The notes beneath the pieces were generated by a model. It had not been told where the DNA came from. It was given only the letters and a program-made list of their open reading frames with translations, and did not search any database. Shown here piece by piece: positions 1 to 8,289 of a stretch of DNA of 60,354 nucleotides. Position 1 is the stretch's first letter, and each line of letters opens with the position of its first letter. A program made the translations under genes and the position numbers. The stretch comes from Clostridia bacterium (lineage in GTDB: Bacteria > Bacillota_A > Clostridia > Oscillospirales > CAG-272): assembly GCA_017445115.1 (NCBI GenBank), contig JAFSUU010000119.1, forward strand, positions 1 through 60,354. The letters run 5' to 3'.

Positions 1-114
1 TATATAATAAAAATAAAATAAATCAACTATTATTTTATGTAATAAAAAAATAAATAGACGTCACAGCTTTATTTCGTGTATTTTGCTACACATATATATA
101 AAAATGTGGTTTTT

Positions 115-179
115 TGAAAATAAAAAAGAGACGGACATGAAGTCCGTCTCCCGGAGTGAAGACAAAGACTTCACTCCGG
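115..179 (-). terminator. Tandem hairpins with minus-strand U-run, terminator of the serCA transcript
   Basis: Hairpin 151-179 pairs CCGGAGTGAAG with CTTCACTCCGG. Hairpin 128-150 pairs GAGACGGAC with GTCCGTCTC around an ATGAA loop. Read on the minus strand, the second hairpin is followed by TTTTTTATTTTC (127-115), the classic intrinsic-terminator arrangement. It lies about 290 bases past the serA stop codon. Confidence 0.6.
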
Positions 180-271
180 GCAGACGAAGAGAAACGCCGG
201 TAGATTTGGAGATCTCGCTGCGACAGGCGTATATGAATACGTCAAGCGGCAAGATCGCCGAAAGGCAATGA

Positions 272-307
272 TGACGGGGGTCACACGTTTTCGTGTTACC
301 CCCGTCA
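272..307. other. Strong hairpin without U-run
   Basis: TGACGGGGGT (272-281) pairs with ACCCCCGTCA (298-307), and ACACG (283-287) with CGTGT (292-296), around a TTTT loop and one C/T mismatch. Neither strand has a good T-run after it, so it is more likely an RNA-stabilising or leftover element than a terminator. Confidence 0.5.
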
Positions 308-403
308 CATTCCCTTTTGGGAAAACGTTATTGTCTTATGATGTTATGCGCATTTGAAATACACAGCTGTCATTGCGTTCTACCAAGTTTGTCTTCTGTC
401 TGA

Positions 404-426
404 GAGACGGACATGAAGTCCGTCTC
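404..426. repeat. Second exact copy of the 23-base hairpin at 128-150
   Basis: The same 9-bp-arm, ATGAA-loop palindrome found at 128-150 recurs here in the same orientation, ten bases beyond the serA stop codon. It lacks a U-run on either strand. The exact duplication within 300 bases suggests a small repeat family or a duplicated terminator stem. Confidence 0.75.
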
Positions 427-436
427 CTGTTTATAT

Positions 437-1591
437 TCAACCTATCCTGATGACTCTGATAATTCCATCCATCGACATAATTTTATCGACGATAGCATCG
501 GTGATCTCTTCAACGTCGAGCAAAGAGCAAGCATAATCTCCTCTTGAACGGTTGGCGAGATTTTCAATGTTGATGTTATGTTCTGCAAGTGTTGTGGAAA
601 TATGAGAAATCATATTCGGGACGTTAAGATGAAGAATAACAAGCCTTACGGCGCCGGGAGTCACGGGCATTGAAACGGCGGGATAGTTAACGCTGTTTCT
701 GATATTGCCCTGTTCAAGATATTCCATCAGCTCATGCGCTGCCATCACAGCACAGTTATCCTCAGACTCTTCTGTCGAAGCACCGAGGTGAGGTATCGTT
801 ATAATATTCTTAACGCCGACAGTTTCTTCTGTGGGAAAATCAGTTACGTACGCGGAAACCTTACCGGACTCTATAGCTGCTTTAAGGTCAGCGGCGTTGA
901 CAAGATCAGCGCGCGCAAGATTGATGATCTTCACTCCGTCTTTCATCATCGCGAGAGTTTCAGCGTTGATCATATTCTTCGTTGTAGGAGTAGCCGGAAC
1001 GTGGAGGGTGATATAGTCCGCGGTCTTGTAAATTTCTTCGTACGTCTTGGCTTGTGCAATATCTTTCGAAAGATGCCAAGCGCCTTCAACCGTGATATAC
1101 GGGTCGCATCCGAGAACCTTCATTCCCATGTGACGCGCTACGTTTGCGACAAGTCCGCCGATAGCGCCGAGGCCGATTACACCGAGAGTTTTTCCGTATA
1201 CTTCACATCCGGCAAATGCGCTCTTGCCTGCCTCTACAGACTTTGCAACGTTTTCGGTCAATGTATTTGCCCACTCGACACCGCCTATGATATTTCTCGA
1301 GGCGAGAAGAAGAGCGGCAATAGTGAGTTCCTTAACGCCGTTAGCGTTTGCTCCGGGAGTGTTGAATACAACGATACCCTTCTTTGCGCAGTCGTCTATC
1401 GGAATATTGTTTACACCGGCTCCGCAGCGCGCGATTGCGAGAAGATTATCTTTGAACTCCATATCGTGCATTGCGGCGGAACGCACCATTATTGCATCCG
1501 GATTCTCAATGTCAGTCGACAACGCATAGTCATCGCTGAACTGATCGAGACCGACTTTAGATATTTTATTTAATAGCTTAATATTTTTCAT
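437..1591 (-). CDS. serA: D-3-phosphoglycerate dehydrogenase
   Basis: Oxidises 3-phosphoglycerate to 3-phosphohydroxypyruvate with NAD, the first step of serine synthesis in the cytosol. The 384-residue protein has the short SerA layout: a split substrate domain, a Rossmann domain with GLGAIG at about 140-145, catalytic Arg227, Glu256 and His268 (in PHLGAS), and a C-terminal ACT domain from about residue 314 that probably binds serine for feedback inhibition. The start at 1591 is preferred because AGAAGGTG sits just upstream; an upstream in-frame start would overlap serC and lacks a ribosome binding site. serC ends 13 bases upstream, so the two genes form an operon that pairs the first two steps of the pathway. 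Confidence 0.95.
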   Translation of the reverse strand: MKNIKLLNKISKVGLDQFSDDYALSTDIENPDAIMVRSAAMHDMEFKDNLLAIARCGAGVNNIPIDDCAKKGIVVFNTPGANANGVKELTIAALLLASRNIIGGVEWANTLTENVAKSVEAGKSAFAGCEVYGKTLGVIGLGAIGGLVANVARHMGMKVLGCDPYITVEGAWHLSKDIAQAKTYEEIYKTADYITLHVPATPTTKNMINAETLAMMKDGVKIINLARADLVNAADLKAAIESGKVSAYVTDFPTEETVGVKNIITIPHLGASTEESEDNCAVMAAHELMEYLEQGNIRNSVNYPAVSMPVTPGAVRLVILHLNVPNMISHISTTLAEHNINIENLANRSRGDYACSLLDVEEITDAIVDKIMSMDGIIRVIRIG

Positions 1592-1604
1592 ATTGCACCT
1601 TCTG

Positions 1605-2693
1605 TTATCCTTTAGGATTCTCTTCTGCAAACTTCTTCATAAACTCGACAAGGCGCTCTACTCCCTCATAAGGCATAGCATTATAAATGGAAGCTCTCAT
1701 ACCGCCGACACTTCTGTGGCCTTTAAGGTTCTGGAGGCCGTTTGCAGCCGCGTCGGAAGCAAATTTCTTGTCAAGATCTGCGTCACCCGTAACAAAAGTT
1801 ACGTTCATCATAGAACGGCTTTCCTTCTCTACGGGAGCAATATAGTAATTCTGACTGTCGAGATAGCTGTAAAGGAGATCCGCTTTCTTCTTATTCATCT
1901 CCTTCATTTTTTCGAGACCGCCGAGGGACAATATCCACTCATACACGAGCTTAGCGATATAAATACAATAACAAGGAGGCGTATTGTACATAGAATCATT
2001 ATCCGCCATAAGCTTATAATCGAGCATAGCGGGAGTATCCGGTCTCGCGTTGCCGATAAGATCCTCTCTTACGATCACAACAGTCAATCCGGCAGGAGCC
2101 ATATTCTTCTGCGCTCCGGCATAGATGAGACCGAATTTCGATACGTCGACGGGCTCGGAGATAATGCAAGATGACATATCTGCAACAAGGGGAATATCAC
2201 CCGTATCGGGAATGTACGGATACTTTGTTCCGTAAATCGTGTTGTTGAAGCAGATGTGAACGTAATCGGCATCGGGTCTGAACGATTCCCTTGTCGTCTT
2301 GGGAACATAGGTAAAGTTGTCTTCTTTTGAAGACGCAACAGCGACTACGTCGCCGTACTTCTGCGCTTCTTTATATGCCTTTGTAGAGAATTGACCGGAA
2401 AGGATATAATCAGCCTTACCGTTCTTATTCATAAGGTTAAGGGGAACTGCCGCGAACTGAGTCGAAGCGCCGCCCTGAAGGAACAGAACTTTATAGTTGT
2501 CGGGTATATTCATAAGCTCGCGAAGTTTCGCTTCAGCCTCTTTGATTATCGCATCATATACCGGAGATCGGTGACTCATCTCCATTACGGACATTCCGCT
2601 TCCGTGATAGTCAAGCATTTCGGAAGCTGCCGTTTCAAGTACGGGAACAGGAAGCATTGAAGGTCCCGCTGAAAAATTGAATACTCTTTTCAT
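1605..2693 (-). CDS. serC: Phosphoserine aminotransferase
   Basis: PLP-dependent class V aminotransferase that converts 3-phosphohydroxypyruvate and glutamate to phosphoserine. The 362-residue protein shows the family N-terminus FNFSAGPS, the GGAS phosphate-binding stretch, and the Schiff-base lysine in AGAQKN (about residue 196). The ATG at 2693 is chosen because AAAGGTG lies nine bases upstream; a GTG at 2705 would overlap that ribosome binding site. It is transcribed ahead of serA from a perfect-consensus promoter at 2742-2770. No serB (phosphatase) is in the window. Confidence 0.95.
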   Translation of the reverse strand: MKRVFNFSAGPSMLPVPVLETAASEMLDYHGSGMSVMEMSHRSPVYDAIIKEAEAKLRELMNIPDNYKVLFLQGGASTQFAAVPLNLMNKNGKADYILSGQFSTKAYKEAQKYGDVVAVASSKEDNFTYVPKTTRESFRPDADYVHICFNNTIYGTKYPYIPDTGDIPLVADMSSCIISEPVDVSKFGLIYAGAQKNMAPAGLTVVIVREDLIGNARPDTPAMLDYKLMADNDSMYNTPPCYCIYIAKLVYEWILSLGGLEKMKEMNKKKADLLYSYLDSQNYYIAPVEKESRSMMNVTFVTGDADLDKKFASDAAANGLQNLKGHRSVGGMRASIYNAMPYEGVERLVEFMKKFAEENPKG

Positions 2694-2741
2694 TTCTTTA
2701 CTCACCTTTCATTATTTGTACGAATAAACATCGTTGAAATA

Positions 2742-2770
2742 ATTATACTATTTAATAGACAAAGTGTCAA
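2742..2770 (-). promoter_or_regulatory. Consensus sigma-A promoter of serCA
   Basis: Minus strand TTGACA (2770-2765), a 17-base spacer and TATAAT (2747-2742). Both hexamers are perfect matches. Transcription should begin near 2735, about 40 bases before serC. No operator or riboswitch is visible in the short leader. Confidence 0.85.
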
Positions 2771-2894
2771 TCGTTTATGCAAAAAAATGCAACTTCAATA
2801 AACATTTCATTCAAAAATAACATATATTTTCAAAATTCAGCGATAAAATAGTGCATAATTTGAAGGAATGGCGCGATAAATATACCAATTTGAT

Positions 2895-3521
2895 TTATGC
2901 ACCGGTTTTTGAAAACATTTCGAGGATCATATCTTCTGTTCCGTCATTCGCAGCAGCGGTAAACGAAACGGACATCATAAAGCCGTCGAGCTTTTTGATA
3001 TAGTAACACTGTTCAACGTCGGAATCTCCGATCCTTAAATTGACGACTATGCGCTTGAAATCATATCCGGCTATCGTTTTTACCCCGCCGTCAGATATTT
3101 CGGCATTGTAATCAGAAAAAGTCTCTGCAAGTTCAAGCTTCAGTTGCTCCGCATACTCTTCTTCGGTAGTATCCCTGCCGCCGACATACAGGCTGAGGTT
3201 GTAGAAAGAAACCGCAACAGATATCCCCGCAGATTCGTCCTCCGCCGTCATATCGTAAACCGTAGACAGATTATTCAGCTGATCGGCAACCGAATCAGCA
3301 TCCCTCAACGTGTCGGGGTCTACTCCGCTCTGCAGCAAAATATATTCGTCTTCTCCGAATACCCAGGCGGGACCGGGGACAAATTTGATATTCAGCATGC
3401 CGCACTCATAGACATTATTTTCTGTCTTTCCGCGCGTGAACTCAGCTTTTTCAATAATTGAACCGCACGAAGACAAAATAAGAAGTATAAATGCAAGTGC
3501 AAGGCACAGGGCTTTTTTCAT
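2895..3521 (-). CDS. Predicted lipoprotein of unknown function
   Basis: A 208-residue exported protein that I do not recognise. It starts MKKALCLALAFILLILSSC: a basic start, a hydrophobic core and a lipobox (LSSC), so it is probably lipid-anchored on the outer face of the membrane. The mature part is acidic with no clear motif. The start at 3521 is favoured because AAGGAAGG lies nine bases upstream; earlier in-frame starts precede the signal peptide. It has its own promoter (3554-3582), is divergent from the LRR gene, and lies upstream of but apparently separate from serCA. Confidence 0.75.
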   Translation of the reverse strand: MKKALCLALAFILLILSSCGSIIEKAEFTRGKTENNVYECGMLNIKFVPGPAWVFGEDEYILLQSGVDPDTLRDADSVADQLNNLSTVYDMTAEDESAGISVAVSFYNLSLYVGGRDTTEEEYAEQLKLELAETFSDYNAEISDGGVKTIAGYDFKRIVVNLRIGDSDVEQCYYIKKLDGFMMSVSFTAAANDGTEDMILEMFSKTGA

Positions 3522-3553
3522 CGTCAGCATCCTTCCTTTTGAATTCACTAAAA

Positions 3554-3582
3554 ATAATAGCATAAGTTTGGTGATGTGTCAA
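3554..3582 (-). promoter_or_regulatory. Promoter of the lipoprotein gene
   Basis: Minus strand TTGACA (3582-3577), 17-base spacer, TATTAT (3559-3554). Eleven of twelve bases match sigma-A consensus. Confidence 0.75.
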
Positions 3583-3663
3583 TAAATATTATTCCTTTTA
3601 ATAACAGACATACATACGTTCCCCTTTTCGACTATCAGCCAAAAAATTCAAATTTATTCCCGA

Positions 3664-3692
3664 TTAACAAGATTAAATATTGAAAATATAAT
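3664..3692 (+). promoter_or_regulatory. Promoter of the LRR-protein gene
   Basis: TTAACA (3664-3669), 17-base spacer, TATAAT (3687-3692); 11 of 12 bases match sigma-A consensus. The leader to the ATG at 3747 is about 48 bases. Confidence 0.7.
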
Positions 3693-3746
3693 ACTGATGT
3701 GATAGAATGATTATGTTATTAATTTCAGACAGTGAGCGAAGTAATT

Positions 3747-5255
3747 ATGAAAAAAATAATATCTGTCGCGATCTCAATAATAGTATTCGCAGGAATATGC
3801 TTTTGTTTATACGCTTTCAGGGAAGTTGAAGTATACGGACACAAGTATACGCTCGACGCAAAGGTCATTGAATTCGACGGAGCGGAAATAGATAATATCG
3901 AGAATCTTACAAAGAATCTGAAACCGTTTTATTCATTAAAACAGGTGGATCTCGGTTCTTTTGAAGTCGACGCAAAGCGCGCGAGTTCGTTCAATTCCGA
4001 ATTTCCGGAAGTCGATCTGATATATAACACATACGTCGATCTGTACGGGGACCGGATCCCGGCCGATACGACCGACCTCGATCTGTCATCAAAGAGCGTT
4101 GACGATCTTGATGAACTTATAGACGCCCTTCCGTATTTGGATTCTTTGAGATCCGTAGATCTGGGTGAAAACCTGATCCCCCACGAAGACAAGGAAAAAG
4201 TTGAAGCTGTCAAGCCGGACGTCAAATTCGGTATCGTTTCAACATACGAAATGTTCGGGACGGTAATCAGAGACGATGCGGAATCGCTTGACCTTCGTGG
4301 CATCACGGATACTTCCGATTTGATCGAAAATCTTTCTCTGCTGAAAGACCTTAAAGCAGTAGATCTCAAAGGTGCGAAACTTGATATAGAGTTTCAAAAT
4401 ACATTGATCGAGCGCTTCCCGGAAATTAAATTTTCGTGGGACATAGATTTTGACGGCAGAGTGTTCGACGCAATGTGTGAAGAGATCGATCTGACGGGAG
4501 CCGATACCGTTACCGTTGATCTTGTAAGAAGCGCTCTTCCGCTCTTCCCGAATCTCAAAAGGCTCGATATGTCGTACTGCAACGCGACTAACGAGGAAAT
4601 GGCGATGCTTCGTGAAGAACACCCTGAGATAGACGTTGTCTGGACTCTTACGATGGGAAAATGGTCGTTGAAGACGGACGCGGTCGCGTTCTCGGTACTG
4701 ATATATGATTACACTCATACAAGACTGACTTCAAACGACATTGAAGTCTTAAAATACTGCACGAACCTGATGGCGCTCGATCTCGGGCACCAGGCGATTA
4801 CGGATCTTTCGGTCATCGGAGAATATCTGACCGAGCTCAGAGTTTTAATACTTGCCGACAACTTCGTCTCCAATCTATGGCCGCTGACGAATCTTAAACA
4901 TCTTCACTATCTGGAGCTTTTCGTAAACTGGATATATGATGTGACTCCGCTCGGAGAACTGAAAGAAATGGTCGATCTCAACATCAGTTACAACCCGGGA
5001 ATCAGTGATATCAGTGCCCTTCTCGATCTTCCGCTTCTCGAACGTTTCTGGCTTGAATCCACGAACGTCTCCGAGGAAGACGTTAAACTTCTCGTTGAGA
5101 CCTATCCGGACGCAAAGATCGTAAGGGAAGGCGAAGGATCGGTCGACCAGGGATGGAGAACACATCACAGATATTACGCAATGATGGATATGTGGTTTAA
5201 CGATTATCTGAGCGATTATTTCAGCCGTTACGACGATAAAGCGGATGAAGAATAA
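3747..5255 (+). CDS. Exported or membrane-anchored leucine-rich-repeat protein
   Basis: A 502-residue protein with an N-terminal hydrophobic segment (IISVAISIIVFAGICFCLYAF) and then a chain of leucine-rich repeats, clearest at LTSNDIEVLKYCTNLMAL, LRVLILADNFVSNL, LHYLELFVNWIYDVTPL and MVDLNISYNPGISDISAL. Such proteins act outside the cell in protein or ligand binding; no partner can be named. The ATG at 3747 is preferred over an upstream GTG at 3732 because it starts directly with MKK and the signal segment, although its ribosome binding site is weak (GAGCGAAG). It is monocistronic and convergent with the methionine operon. Confidence 0.75.
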   Translation: MKKIISVAISIIVFAGICFCLYAFREVEVYGHKYTLDAKVIEFDGAEIDNIENLTKNLKPFYSLKQVDLGSFEVDAKRASSFNSEFPEVDLIYNTYVDLYGDRIPADTTDLDLSSKSVDDLDELIDALPYLDSLRSVDLGENLIPHEDKEKVEAVKPDVKFGIVSTYEMFGTVIRDDAESLDLRGITDTSDLIENLSLLKDLKAVDLKGAKLDIEFQNTLIERFPEIKFSWDIDFDGRVFDAMCEEIDLTGADTVTVDLVRSALPLFPNLKRLDMSYCNATNEEMAMLREEHPEIDVVWTLTMGKWSLKTDAVAFSVLIYDYTHTRLTSNDIEVLKYCTNLMALDLGHQAITDLSVIGEYLTELRVLILADNFVSNLWPLTNLKHLHYLELFVNWIYDVTPLGELKEMVDLNISYNPGISDISALLDLPLLERFWLESTNVSEEDVKLLVETYPDAKIVREGEGSVDQGWRTHHRYYAMMDMWFNDYLSDYFSRYDDKADEE

Positions 5256-5259
5256 ATTA

Positions 5260-5293
5260 TTTCGGGGAGGCGGCGCCTCCCCGAAAGTTTTTA
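5260..5293. terminator. Bidirectional terminator between the LRR gene and metH
   Basis: TTCGGGGAGGC (5261-5271) pairs with GCCTCCCCGAA (5275-5285) around a three-base loop. It is followed by GTTTTTATTT on the plus strand and AATTTATT on the minus strand, so it can serve both convergent genes. Confidence 0.85.
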
Positions 5294-7639
5294 TTTGAAT
5301 ACTTTTTTCGCGATATCGACCGCGCCTTTTGCGTCTTTTGAGTAATAGTCGGCGCCGATGGATTCAGCGTATTCGGGCGTCAGTACCGCGCCGCCGACCA
5401 TGACCTTACAGCCCGGAAGCTCTTTTTTCAACAACTTCACCGTTGTCTCCATAGAGCCAAGCGTTGTCGTCATAAGGGCTGAAAGCCCTACAAGCTTCAC
5501 GTCATTCTCTGCTGCCGAGCGCAAAACCGTCTCCGGCGGAACGTCTCTTCCGAGGTCTATAACATCGTAACCGTAGTTCTCAAGAAGCACTTTCACTATA
5601 CTTTTGCCTATATCGTGAATGTCGCCTTTGACCGTTGCGAGGATGATCCTGTCACCTTTTACGGTATCGCAGGAAGTTTCAGCCATTTTGCGTTTGACCG
5701 CAGCGAAACATACACCGACTGTGTCTGCCGCCATTATCAGCTGAGGCAGATAAAGCACGCCTTTTTCATAGCGGTCTCCGATTCCGTCAAGGATCGGTAT
5801 CAAAACACCGTTCACGATGTCAAGCGGAGAAGATGTAAGCAATAATTCACCGGTAAGTCTCTCGCACTCCGCCCGCATTCCGCGTTCGATCGCAACGTCA
5901 AGCGTTACGCCGCTCTTGTTCTCCTGCACTTTTTCAGCTTCGCCGGAAGCTGAAAAGCTGATATATTCAGACGCGCCGATATCATATCCGGATAAAACGT
6001 TGGACGCTCTGAAAGCGGACATCATACGTCTTGAATTCGGATTGATTATAGCAAAGTCAAGTCCTTCGTTGAGCGCAGTAACTAAGAACGCGGCGTTCAC
6101 TGTCTCCCTGTCGGGAAGTCCGAACGAAACGTTAGAAACGCCGAGAGTTGTCTTCACACCGAGCTTATCTTTGACCATTCTCAAAGCGTCAAGAGTTTTC
6201 TTTGCCGCCGTCTGATCGGCAGATACGGTGAGCGTCAGACAGTCTATAATTATATCGCGTTTATTGATCCCGATCGACTCAGCTCTCTCAACTATGCGTT
6301 TTGCGATCTTATATCTCTCTCCGGCATCTTCCGGAATACCGTTTTCATCGAGCGCAAGTCCGATAACAGCGGCACCGTATTTTTTAACAAGAGGCAAAAC
6401 GCGGGACAGACTTTCCTCAGTTCCGTTTACTGAATTTACAATAGGCTTGCCGCGGCACACGCGAAGCGCTGCCTCGATAACGTCCGGGTCGGATGAATCG
6501 ATCTGTATCGGGGCATCGGTCGTGCTCTGTACGGCCTCGATCGCTCTTAACATCAGAGCTTTTTCATCAGCTCCCGGAAGTCCGACGTTCACGTCAAGAA
6601 TATCTGCTCCGGAATCTATCTGCTCAGCCGCAAGGGTAATTATATAGTCAAAGTCCAGACGCGAAAGCGCCTCTCTAACAAGCTTTTTCCCGGTTGGGTT
6701 GATCCTTTCTCCGACTGCGACCGGCTTATCACATATAATTGTTTTTGAAAATGAGCAAAGAACCGTTCTGTTCTCTGTTACCGGAGGAACATAAGCGAGA
6801 TCTTTAATTGTTTCTTTCAGCTTTGATATATGGTCGGGTGTAGTTCCGCAGCATCCGCCGAGAAGTTTTACGCCCATCAGAGCGTATTCTTTCATCAGAG
6901 ACGCAAACTCAGCCGCACCGACGGAATACTCTCCGGTAACCGGATCGGGAAGCCCTGCATTCGGTTTGACCGCAACCGGTACGTTCGAATACGCAAGTAT
7001 CTCTTTTACCGTACCGACAAGTTCAGCGGGACCGTTTGAACAGTTGACTCCGATCGCATCAGCGCCGAGCGAGGAGAGCGTTATCGCAGCTTCTCCGGCG
7101 CCGCAGCCGAGAAAAGTCTTTCCGTTTTGTTCAAAAGAAAGACTGCACAAAACTTCAAGAGACGTATTCTCTTTCGCAGCGAGCAGCGCGGCTTTTGTTT
7201 CAAACAGATCTGTCATCGTTTCGATGACAATAAAATCAGCGCCGTACTTTTCGCCGCACTTAACGACTTCAGAAAAAGCCTCGTATGCCTCATCAAAAGA
7301 AAGATCGCCATAAGGCATGAGCAGGCGTCCGAGAGGTCCGACGTCGAGCGCCACCGGGATCTCTGCGCATTTTGCGATCTTTACGGCCTCGCGAACGACG
7401 TCGTCGACCGAATAAGCGCTTCCCTGCAGTTTATATCTGTTTGCGCCGAAAGTGTTTGCATATACAACGTCTGATCCGGATTTTGCATAGGAGAGATGCA
7501 CGCGCTTTACAGCCTCGGGATCATTAAAACACATAAGCTCCGTGAGTTCTCCCGGTCTCATACCGCTCTTTTGAAGCTCAGTACCCAAGGCGCCGTCAAG
7601 AATTACGAATTCTTTTTTCAGCAATTCACAAAGTCTCAT
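5291..7639 (-). CDS. metH: Cobalamin-dependent methionine synthase, short form
   Basis: Transfers the methyl group of 5-methyltetrahydrofolate to homocysteine through methylcobalamin. The 782-residue protein has the homocysteine domain with zinc cysteines Cys200, Cys263 and Cys264 (GVNCS, GGCCGTTP), the pterin-binding domain (about 300-560), a helical cap and a B12 domain with the GDIHDIGK signature, whose His is the lower cobalt ligand. The C-terminal AdoMet reactivation domain of the roughly 1,200-residue form is absent and is encoded separately just upstream at 7644-8285. GGAG precedes the ATG by ten bases. It is the last gene of the methionine operon. Confidence 0.95.
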   Translation of the reverse strand: MRLCELLKKEFVILDGALGTELQKSGMRPGELTELMCFNDPEAVKRVHLSYAKSGSDVVYANTFGANRYKLQGSAYSVDDVVREAVKIAKCAEIPVALDVGPLGRLLMPYGDLSFDEAYEAFSEVVKCGEKYGADFIVIETMTDLFETKAALLAAKENTSLEVLCSLSFEQNGKTFLGCGAGEAAITLSSLGADAIGVNCSNGPAELVGTVKEILAYSNVPVAVKPNAGLPDPVTGEYSVGAAEFASLMKEYALMGVKLLGGCCGTTPDHISKLKETIKDLAYVPPVTENRTVLCSFSKTIICDKPVAVGERINPTGKKLVREALSRLDFDYIITLAAEQIDSGADILDVNVGLPGADEKALMLRAIEAVQSTTDAPIQIDSSDPDVIEAALRVCRGKPIVNSVNGTEESLSRVLPLVKKYGAAVIGLALDENGIPEDAGERYKIAKRIVERAESIGINKRDIIIDCLTLTVSADQTAAKKTLDALRMVKDKLGVKTTLGVSNVSFGLPDRETVNAAFLVTALNEGLDFAIINPNSRRMMSAFRASNVLSGYDIGASEYISFSASGEAEKVQENKSGVTLDVAIERGMRAECERLTGELLLTSSPLDIVNGVLIPILDGIGDRYEKGVLYLPQLIMAADTVGVCFAAVKRKMAETSCDTVKGDRIILATVKGDIHDIGKSIVKVLLENYGYDVIDLGRDVPPETVLRSAAENDVKLVGLSALMTTTLGSMETTVKLLKKELPGCKVMVGGAVLTPEYAESIGADYYSKDAKGAVDIAKKVFK

Positions 7640-7643
7640 GCAC

Positions 7644-8285
7644 TCACCACTCCTTTCTCACCGAGCACTTATCAAAAAATGTGCAGTTCCTGCACTTTCC
7701 GTGCGCGAAGCCGTCATCGCATTTACCGTCTTTTGCAATTCCGATCACAGCGGTCACTGATTTCGTCGGAGAAAGCATATAGCTGTCCCCCGCAAAAAGT
7801 CCGATCTTTCTTCCCGCGTCGAGTGCGAGCAGCAGTCCTTTTTGTTTTTCAAGCGGAAAATCACCGTATCCGGGGCTGAATCTTGAAGTGAGCCTGCCCC
7901 CAACGTTATTTGCTATTTCATCTGTCGCTGAATCGCAGAGCATTTCAGCTGCAGCAGACGCCTCCGCGTCGACAACAAGAGCGCTCGTCACGTCGGTCGC
8001 CTGATACTTTCTTATCAGATTATCGACGGAGGCGCCGAGAGTGGCTGCGAATAATATATATCTGCCGCAACCGTCAAGATGGCGCGCAACGTCTTCTCCC
8101 GCAAGCACGCCGCGATCGTCATCAATATCAAACACTTTATAAATATAGCGGGGAGTCATAACGGAACAAAGCTCAAGCTCCCTCTCTTCCGCTATTTTTA
8201 TAATCTCCTCAGAGGGTTCTCCCTTGAACCCCATATATCTCAAAGCGTTATTTCTGTCTATCAGGCTTTGAACTTTTATCATCAT
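7644..8285 (-). CDS. Stand-alone MetH reactivation-domain protein
   Basis: A 213-residue protein resembling the AdoMet-binding reactivation domain that in long MetH is fused to the C-terminus. The key sequence is RFSPGYGDFPL, matching the family RxxPGY motif that contacts AdoMet; LSPTKSVTAVIGI follows as in the fused domain. It should reductively methylate oxidised cob(II)alamin in the neighbouring truncated MetH. It ends with four cysteines (Cys-x2-Cys, then another) that might bind a metal, which is my inference. The start is four bases past the metF stop without a clear ribosome binding site, implying translational coupling. Gene order between metF and metH supports the role. Confidence 0.88.
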   Translation of the reverse strand: MMIKVQSLIDRNNALRYMGFKGEPSEEIIKIAEERELELCSVMTPRYIYKVFDIDDDRGVLAGEDVARHLDGCGRYILFAATLGASVDNLIRKYQATDVTSALVVDAEASAAAEMLCDSATDEIANNVGGRLTSRFSPGYGDFPLEKQKGLLLALDAGRKIGLFAGDSYMLSPTKSVTAVIGIAKDGKCDDGFAHGKCRNCTFFDKCSVRKEW

Positions 8286-8289
8286 TCGA

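Larger units (their letters stand above)
1..436. other. Non-coding hairpin-rich region downstream of serCA
   Basis: No convincing gene is present here; two short overlapping reading frames on opposite strands lack ribosome binding sites and consist largely of hairpin sequence. The first 60 bases are very AT-rich. The rest carries four strong inverted repeats (128-150, 151-179, 272-307, 404-426) lying downstream of serA on the minus strand. The 180-271 stretch has no feature I recognise. The region probably serves as the 3' end of the serCA transcript. Confidence 0.6.

Noticed and set aside
734..1573. 279-codon plus-strand frame opposite serA
   Set aside because: Shadow of a clearly coding gene; no ribosome binding site and no recognisable motifs.
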